DNA of 29,781 bases from Xanthomonas cassavae CFBP 4642 (GTDB taxonomy: Bacteria; Pseudomonadota; Gammaproteobacteria; Xanthomonadales; Xanthomonadaceae), in contig NZ_CM002139.1 of NCBI RefSeq assembly GCF_000454545.1, positions 1,705,701-1,735,481 on the forward strand. Direction: 5' to 3'. The notes under the pieces are model-generated. The model had not been told where the DNA came from, searched no databases, and worked only from the letters and a program-made list of their open reading frames with translations. The position numbers and the translations under genes are program-made. Numbering within the stretch: the first letter of the stretch is position 1; every line of letters begins with the position of its first letter. Positions 25,435 to 29,781 of the stretch are shown here, one piece after another.

Positions 25435-26183
25435 TGCAATGGGCGTTGCGCATGCAGGGGGTCGGCAATGCGTCGGCGGTGGCGCTCGGTTCGCCGATGG
25501 CCACGCTCGAGCGTGCCGGCGCGCCATGGCTGACCATCGATTGCGGCAGCGAGGGGCTGACTGCCTATCAGGCGCACTACGGCCGGCTGCCGCAGGCGAT
25601 CTTCATCACCCATGTGCATCTGGACCATGTCGGTGGGCTGGAGCGGGTGTTCGTCGACAGTTATTTCTCCGAGCGCCGCGGGCGCACGCGCCTGTACGTG
25701 CCGGCGCCAGTCGTGCCGCTGCTGCAGCGGCGCATTGCCGATTACCCGAACGTGCTGGCCGAGGGCGGGGCGAACTTCTGGGATGCATTCCAGCTGGTGC
25801 CGGTCGGCGATGCGTTCTGGCACGACGGCGTGCGGTTGGAAGTGTTCCCGGTGCGCCACCATTGGCCGGAGACGGCCTACGGCTTGCGTCTGAAGGGGGC
25901 GCTGGTCTGGACCGGCGATACCCGGCCCATTCCGGAAATGCTGAAGCGTTATGCGGACGATGGCGAGCTCATCGCGCATGACTGCGGCCTTCACGGTAAC
26001 CCGTCGCATACTGGCGTGGAGGATTTGGAGCGGGAATACCCGCAGGACCTGTTGAGCCGCATGCTGCTGTACCACTACGCCAGCGACGCCGACGGCGATG
26101 TGCTGCGTGCACGTGGTCATTGCGTGGCCGTGCCTGGGCAATATCTGGCGCTGGCGGACCCGACCGCCGCCAGGGTGCGCTGA
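25434..26183 (+). CDS. MBL-fold metallo-hydrolase
   Basis: Predicted 249-residue metallo-beta-lactamase-fold hydrolase. The metal motif THVHLDH gives His60, His62, Asp64 and His65. Downstream ligands are likely in VRHHW, VWTGDTRPIPE and IAHDCGLHG. The fold resembles RNase Z-like and phosphodiesterase-like members, but the substrate is not shown. It starts inside the kdkA stop (TGATG) and its own stop overlaps the moaA start in the same way (TGATG), so it is locked into a continuous operon with both. Confidence 0.88.
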   Translation: MQWALRMQGVGNASAVALGSPMATLERAGAPWLTIDCGSEGLTAYQAHYGRLPQAIFITHVHLDHVGGLERVFVDSYFSERRGRTRLYVPAPVVPLLQRRIADYPNVLAEGGANFWDAFQLVPVGDAFWHDGVRLEVFPVRHHWPETAYGLRLKGALVWTGDTRPIPEMLKRYADDGELIAHDCGLHGNPSHTGVEDLEREYPQDLLSRMLLYHYASDADGDVLRARGHCVAVPGQYLALADPTAARVR

Positions 26184-27214
26184 TGGGCGCCCTGACGCTG
26201 CCTACTCTGGCTGGTGCCCCCATGCAGGACCGCTACGGCCGCCCGCTGCGCGACTTGCGCCTGTCGGTGATCGAGGCCTGCAACTTCCGTTGCGGCTACT
26301 GCATGCCGGCCGACCGTGTGCCCGACGATTACGGCCTCGATGCGCAGCAGCGACTGAGTTTCGATCAGCTGGAGACGCTGGTGCGCTCCTTCGTGGCCGT
26401 GGGTGTCACCAAGCTGCGCCTGACCGGCGGCGAGCCGCTGCTGCGGCGCGACCTGCCTGGCCTGATTGCGCGTCTGGCGGTGATCGATGGCATCGAAGAC
26501 CTGGCGCTGACCACCAACGGCGCCCTGCTTGCGCGGCAGGCCCAGGCGCTGCGTGATGCCGGTCTGCGCCGGATCACGGTGAGCATGGACGCGCTGGACC
26601 CTGCGTTGTTCAAGCGCATGAGCGGTGGGCGCGGTGAGATCGCACAGGTACTGGGCGGCATTGCCGCGGCCGAACGGGCCGGGTTCGAGCGGCTGAAGAT
26701 CAATTGCGTGGTGCAGCGCGGCGTCAACGAAGACCAGGTGTTGCCGCTGGTAGAGCACTTCCGGGGCAGCGGGCATGTGCTGCGTTTCATTGAATTCATG
26801 GACGTGGGTAGCTGCAACGGCTGGACGCCGGACGCGGTGGTGAGCTCGGCGCAGCTGCATGCGCGCATCCACGCGCGCTGGCCGTTGCGGGCGCTGGATG
26901 CCAACTACATCGGCGAGGTCGCGCAGCGTCACGCGTATGCAGACGGTGCCGGCGAGGTGGGGTTTGTCAGTTCGGTCAGCGTGCCGTTCTGCGGCGATTG
27001 CCAGCGTGCACGCGTGTCGGCCGATGGACATCTGTACACCTGCCTGTTCGCCAGCCAGGGCCATGACCTCAAGCCGGCCCTGGCCGACGGCGAGCAGGGG
27101 CTGGCGACGCATCTGCGGCAGCGCTGGAGTCTGCGCGGCGACCGCTACAGCGAAGTGCGCGCATCGGCGCCGCGTCGCGGCAAGCCGGTCGAGATGTTCC
27201 TGATCGGCGGATGA
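26183..27214 (+). CDS. moaA: GTP 3',8-cyclase MoaA (molybdopterin synthesis)
   Basis: Predicted 343-residue radical SAM enzyme that starts molybdenum cofactor synthesis by converting GTP to 3',8-cyclo-GTP. The N-terminal radical SAM cluster is Cys33, Cys37 and Cys40 (CNFRCGYC). The second, GTP-binding cluster is CGDC-x13-C near the C-terminus (SVPFCGDCQRARVSADGHL). The protein ends in the conserved Gly-Gly needed for activity. I choose ATG 26183, overlapping the previous stop; a downstream ATG at 26222 is a possible alternative. No Moco riboswitch structure is evident, because the start lies inside the preceding gene. Confidence 0.96.
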   Translation: MGALTLPTLAGAPMQDRYGRPLRDLRLSVIEACNFRCGYCMPADRVPDDYGLDAQQRLSFDQLETLVRSFVAVGVTKLRLTGGEPLLRRDLPGLIARLAVIDGIEDLALTTNGALLARQAQALRDAGLRRITVSMDALDPALFKRMSGGRGEIAQVLGGIAAAERAGFERLKINCVVQRGVNEDQVLPLVEHFRGSGHVLRFIEFMDVGSCNGWTPDAVVSSAQLHARIHARWPLRALDANYIGEVAQRHAYADGAGEVGFVSSVSVPFCGDCQRARVSADGHLYTCLFASQGHDLKPALADGEQGLATHLRQRWSLRGDRYSEVRASAPRRGKPVEMFLIGG

Positions 27215-27591
27215 GCGAGGACGCGCTGGTAGCTCAGCTTCGTACTTTAGTGCTGCGTCTGCTCGATCCGCAGCTGCGTGCCGATGTGCAGGCGTTTCAA
27301 GCGCTGCTCGATCCGGCGTTTGTCGAGTTCGCCGCGTCGGGCCGTCGGTACACGCGCAGCGAGGTGATCGCGGCCTTGCGCGCCCCCGGTGTTGCTGCCG
27401 AGCACCACGCCGATGGCTTTGAGTGCGTGCGGCTTGCATCGGATCTTGCGCAGTTGCGCTACCGGTCGGTGGATCGCCGTCAGGGCGTCGAGCGGCAGGC
27501 CTTGCACAGCTCGTTGTGGCGCAGGAATGCTGATGGATGGCAGTTGCTGTTCCATCAAGGCACCCCGTTCACCGAGAATGCCGCATCCTGA
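27211..27591 (+). CDS. NTF2-like (DUF4440/SnoaL-type) small protein within the moa operon
   Basis: Predicted 126-residue protein. The pattern is NTF2-like: an N-terminal helix region (EDALVAQLRTLVLRLLDPQL), then LLDPAFVEFAASGRRYTRSE, then paired strands ending SSLWRRNADGWQLLFHQGTP, the usual last strand of DUF4440 proteins. It overlaps the moaA stop by four bases (ATGA) and moaC starts 24 bases after it, so it is translated within the molybdopterin operon. The function is unknown. No published Moco step is known to me that needs such a protein; it could be a ligand-binding or accessory factor, or just a passenger. Confidence 0.85.
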   Translation: MSEDALVAQLRTLVLRLLDPQLRADVQAFQALLDPAFVEFAASGRRYTRSEVIAALRAPGVAAEHHADGFECVRLASDLAQLRYRSVDRRQGVERQALHSSLWRRNADGWQLLFHQGTPFTENAAS

Positions 27592-27615
27592 TTGCCTGTC
27601 TTCGCGTCGCTTCCC

Positions 27616-28113
27616 ATGCTTGCAAAATCCCGTTCCGCACGCCTGACCCACCTCGACGATGCCGGGCTTCCCACCATGGTGGATGTCTCGGACAAGGTGG
27701 TCACCGCCCGTAGCGCCACCGCGGAAAGTCGCGTGCGCTTTCCGGCCGCCATCGCCGTACAGCTGCGCACCAACGGCTTGCGCAGCGCCAAGGGCGGCAT
27801 CGTGGAAACCGCAGTGATTGCCGGCACCATGGCGGTCAAGCGTACGCACGAGCTGATTCCGTTCTGCCATCCGCTACCGATCGATGCGTGTCGTTTCGAG
27901 ATCGACTGGGCCGGCGAGCAGGTGCTGGACATCCGTTGCACGGTGCGTTGCGTGCATCGTACCGGCGTGGAAATGGAGGCGCTTACCGGTGCCAGCGTGG
28001 CCGCGTTGACGGTCTATGACATGTGCAAGGCGTTATCGCACAGCATGATCATCGGCCCGACCAAGCTGGTATCCAAGCGTGGCGGGAAGCGCGATATCGG
28101 AGCGGCGCGATGA
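27616..28113 (+). CDS. moaC: Cyclic pyranopterin monophosphate synthase MoaC
   Basis: Predicted 165-residue enzyme converting 3',8-cyclo-GTP to cyclic pyranopterin monophosphate after MoaA. Motifs: MVDVSDK near 21-27, [13 protein letters not shown] with His85, [20 protein letters not shown], and YDMCKAL with Asp135 and Lys138, which match E. coli Asp128 and Lys131. The end [16 protein letters not shown] is conserved. ATG 27616 is chosen over an in-frame TTG at 27592. The stop overlaps the moaD start (ATGA). Confidence 0.96.
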   Translation: MLAKSRSARLTHLDDAGLPTMVDVSDKVVTARSATAESRVRFPAAIAVQLRTNGLRSAKGGIVETAVIAGTMAVKRTHELIPFCHPLPIDACRFEIDWAGEQVLDIRCTVRCVHRTGVEMEALTGASVAALTVYDMCKALSHSMIIGPTKLVSKRGGKRDIGAAR

Positions 28114-28355
28114 CTGCGACGGTGACGGTGCTGTATTTCGCCAGCCTGCGCGAGGCGTCGGGCATGGCCGACGAGCGCGTGCAGTCAGATGCGCAGAGCT
28201 TGCGTGGGCTGTACGCCGAGCTCGATGCGCGGCACGGCCTGCGCTGGACACCCGCGCAATTGCGGGTGGCCGTGGATGGCGCGTTCGCGCGCTGGGAGGA
28301 TGCGCTGCGCGACGGCAGCGAAGTGGTGTTCATTCCGCCGGTGTCGGGAGGTTGA
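28110..28355 (+). CDS. moaD: Molybdopterin synthase sulfur carrier subunit MoaD
   Basis: Predicted 81-residue ubiquitin-fold protein, the same length as E. coli MoaD, ending in PPVSGG. The terminal Gly-Gly carries the thiocarboxylate that MoaE uses to make molybdopterin. Overlaps the moaC stop by four bases and is two bases from moaE. Confidence 0.95.
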   Translation: MTATVTVLYFASLREASGMADERVQSDAQSLRGLYAELDARHGLRWTPAQLRVAVDGAFARWEDALRDGSEVVFIPPVSGG

Positions 28356-28357
28356 GC

Positions 28358-28795
28358 ATGAGCGATCAGACGGCCGCAGTGTTTGCGTTGTCCGATGTCC
28401 CGTTGCCGCTCGATCATCTGCGCGGCGGGATGGAACATCCGCATGCCGGTGCCTTTGCCAGCTTCGAGGGCTGGGTGCGCAATCACAATGATGGTCGCAC
28501 TGTGGCCGGGCTGCGCTACGAGGCGTACGCCGCACTGGCGCAGGCCGAAGGCCAGCGTGTGCTGGACGAGGCGATGCACCGGTTTTCCATCGTGCACGCA
28601 CACTGCGTGCACCGCGTGGGCGAGCTGCGCATCGGCGACATGGCGGTGTGGGTCGGCGTGAGTGCGGCGCACCGCGGCGCAGCCTTCGATGCATGCCGTT
28701 TCATCATCGACGAGGTCAAGGCGCGCGTGCCGATCTGGAAGCACGAGCATTACCTCGAAGGCGATGCGGGTTGGCTGCATCCCGAGTCGCGATGA
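28358..28795 (+). CDS. moaE: Molybdopterin synthase catalytic subunit MoaE
   Basis: Predicted 145-residue large subunit of molybdopterin synthase, which inserts two sulfurs into cyclic pyranopterin monophosphate. Signatures: GAFASFEGWVRNHNDGR near 31-47, LRYEAYAALAQAE, VHRVGELRIGD, AHRGAAFDACRFIIDEVKARVPIWKHE. The Lys in PIWKHE corresponds to the active-site Lys119 of E. coli MoaE. GGGAGG lies before its ATG. Last gene of the run; moaB, moeA and moeB are not in this window. Confidence 0.96.
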   Translation: MSDQTAAVFALSDVPLPLDHLRGGMEHPHAGAFASFEGWVRNHNDGRTVAGLRYEAYAALAQAEGQRVLDEAMHRFSIVHAHCVHRVGELRIGDMAVWVGVSAAHRGAAFDACRFIIDEVKARVPIWKHEHYLEGDAGWLHPESR

Positions 28796-28969
28796 GGTCG
28801 ATGCGCGGGTGTTGCACCTTTGTGTGCGCAGGCCTCAGCAGGCCAGAGCGCAGGCAACGTGGGCGGGTTTGAACTGCTGCCGGTTGCCCGATCCCCGGTT
28901 CTATCTACGACGACAGCGCACACGTCGCCACAGCGCATGTGGTTTGCGGAGCAGCCGGGGGATTGGGGT

Positions 28970-29077
28970 GGTGTCCCCGCCGGTTGACCTCGGCGCCCGC
29001 ATCAATCGATACCGTTGCTGCCTTCCGGCCCTGGCGGGATTTTCGATCTAGCGTCGCGAGGGACCGACGGGGCCACC
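28970..29077 (-). ncRNA. ffs: Small signal recognition particle RNA (4.5S)
   Basis: On the minus strand a 108-nt RNA folds into one long hairpin. Its ends, GGTGGCCCCGTCGGT and ACCGGCGGGGACACC, pair almost throughout, and the apex CCAGGGCCGGAAGGCAGCAA is the conserved Ffh-binding region with a GGAA tetraloop and AGCA bulge. This scaffold RNA targets nascent inner-membrane proteins. The span 28796-28969 between moaE and it holds no gene. Confidence 0.92.
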
Positions 29078-29138
29078 ATAAGACGTGGGCCAGTGGCATG
29101 GCCCGGATCTGCTGCGACCGAGTCGTCGCGCACATCAT

Positions 29139-29157
29139 GAATCTGGCGGAGAGAGGG
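29139..29157 (-). other. Isolated tRNA-Ser 3'-end-like sequence, possible attachment site
   Basis: On the minus strand CCCTCTCTCCGCCAGATTC looks like the acceptor, CCA and following bases of a serine tRNA, but there is no tRNA body beside it. Fifteen bases (CTCTCCGCCAGATTC) are shared with 22899-22913 on the plus strand. It lies between the SRP RNA gene and the integrase gene, where an island att site would be expected. Chance matches of this length are possible in 30 kb, so it stays tentative. Confidence 0.35.
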
Positions 29158-29286
29158 ACTGCTTGGGCAATGCCCAACAGGACCCAGCCGATCTCAACTT
29201 TCAAAAATTTTAGCACGCGGTTCAGCGGCTTAGCTACACCTGCGTGCCAATCCACCCCAACGACACCCAAACGAAGCAAACATCAA

Positions 29287-29310
29287 ATGGCATACTGGAT
29301 GGCATACCGG
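29287..29310. repeat. Tandem 12-base repeat upstream of the integrase
   Basis: ATGGCATACTGG followed directly by ATGGCATACCGG, one mismatch, ending 24 bases before the integrase start. It may be a promoter-proximal operator or an integrase arm-type binding site. Confidence 0.6.
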
Positions 29311-29333
29311 AAACAGGGGGTTCGAGGAAGGAC

Positions 29334-29684
29334 ATGGGCTTGATCACGGATGCAAAGGCTCGCAGCCTGAGCCCTGGTGGTCAGGCTGTCCCGCACGGAG
29401 TCATAACCGGCCTGACGCTGCATCCCTCGCCCTCGCAGAAGGGGCAGGGTAAGTGGGTGCTGCGCTACGTCAGTCCTGCCACGGGCAAGCGGCGCAACGC
29501 CGGCTTGGGAGCCTATCCTGAAGTTGGGATTGCTCTGGCGGGTAAGCTGGCACGAGAAATGCGCGAGCAAATCGCGGGTGGGCAGGATCCGTTGGAGGTT
29601 AAGGCGGCTGACCACGCTAAGCCGAAGACACCGACCTTTCAGGAAGCAGCGGAGCTACTCCACGCGGAACTAAGGAAACTCTGA
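29334..29684 (+). pseudogene. Phage-type tyrosine integrase (P4-like), interrupted by an IS
   Basis: The first 113 codons belong to a P4-family integrase. MGLITDAKARSLSPGG starts the DUF4102 arm-binding domain, then KWVLRYVSPATGKRRNAGLG and YPEVGIALAGKLAREMREQI, then PTFQEAAELLHAEL at the start of the core-binding domain. GAGGAAGGAC precedes the ATG. The frame runs into IS sequence at about 29674 and stops at 29682-29684 after four foreign codons. A full-length P4 integrase is about 400 residues, so the catalytic Arg-His-Tyr domain is cut off here. Confidence 0.85.
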
Positions 29685-29781
29685 ACAACTCCCCCTGATC
29701 CTGCGACAATCGCACAGAGGCACCAGGACGATGACGATGCAACTGACCTTCGGCGACGCGGAGTACAACAGCAAGCGCAAG
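29674..29781 (+). mobile_element. Left end of an IS5-family insertion sequence (continues past the window)
   Basis: The left end is placed at GGAAACTCTGAACAAC, directly after CTAA (29670-29673), which fits the YTAR target preferred by IS5 elements. A transposase gene begins 57 bases inside. The inverted repeat and target duplication cannot be confirmed because the right end is outside the window. Confidence 0.7.
29731..29781 (+). CDS. IS5-family transposase, N-terminal fragment at the window edge
   Basis: Reads MTMQLTFGDAEYNSKRK, which I recognise as the start of IS5-type transposases common in Xanthomonas (MQLxFGDAEYxxKRK). The start may be ATG 29731 or 29737; AGGA precedes the first. Only 17 codons are in the window. 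Confidence 0.75.
   Translation, partial: MTMQLTFGDAEYNSKRK

Noticed and set aside
25900..26183. Molybdenum cofactor riboswitch before moaA
   Set aside because: The space is fully coding for the MBL hydrolase, with a TGATG overlap; no matching structure was seen.
28939..29343. Open frame across the SRP RNA gene and integrase leader
   Set aside because: Overlaps a convincing structured RNA and has no protein similarity.

Overview
The window reads as a chromosomal segment of a plant-associated gammaproteobacterium of the Xanthomonas group. It is GC-rich with strong G/C third-codon bias. It carries the tig-clpP-clpX-lon-hupB-ppiD order, the mltD-gloB-methyltransferase-rnhA-dnaQ order known from enterobacteria, a Kdo kinase gene (kdkA) typical of xanthomonads and Haemophilus, a DUF6165 gene, and the GGGAATC-type intergenic repeats common in Xanthomonas. 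The genus is inferred from protein resemblance and gene order; no search was run.

Layout. 1-4.8 kb: an M48 periplasmic protease (BepA-like), a glutaredoxin overlapping an AhpD-like protein, NAD-type isocitrate dehydrogenase, and a Bax inhibitor-1 family membrane protein. 4.96-5.43 kb: a Pro-Arg-His-Lys tRNA cluster with a terminator. 5.7-7.3 kb: a decayed zone with a frameshifted, internally deleted secretory lipase and a frameshifted PAS-domain gene. 7.55-17 kb: tRNA-Leu, then trigger factor, ClpP, ClpX, Lon, HU, tRNA-Val, two identical tRNA-Asp genes and PpiD, which together form the protein folding and quality-control block. 17.0-17.8 kb: no intact gene, but probable remains of one. 17.8-22.5 kb: mltD and gloB on the minus strand, diverging from a methyltransferase, rnhA and dnaQ; then a PP2C phosphatase on the minus strand. 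22.66-22.91 kb: tRNA-Ser(CGA) followed by a broken copy of its 3' end that contains a string of triloop hairpins. 23.0-28.8 kb: DUF6165, a family 9 glycosyltransferase diverging from kdkA, and a tightly overlapped run kdkA-MBL-moaA-NTF2-like-moaC-moaD-moaE linking lipopolysaccharide core and molybdopterin genes. 28.97-29.08 kb: the 4.5S (SRP) RNA gene on the minus strand. 29.1-29.78 kb: the edge of a mobile island, with a phage-type integrase gene broken by an IS5-like element that runs off the window.

Most of the window is ordinary core genome. The points I consider most worth checking are: (1) a heat-shock-type promoter for lon whose -10 lies inside the clpX terminator hairpin; (2) the C(GNA)G triloop hairpin string inside a broken tRNA-Ser copy; (3) an NTF2-like gene overlapped into the moa operon; (4) hupB running into tRNA genes with no terminator; (5) the integrase/IS boundary beside the SRP RNA gene. 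I did not find a clearly new multi-gene defence or metabolic system here.
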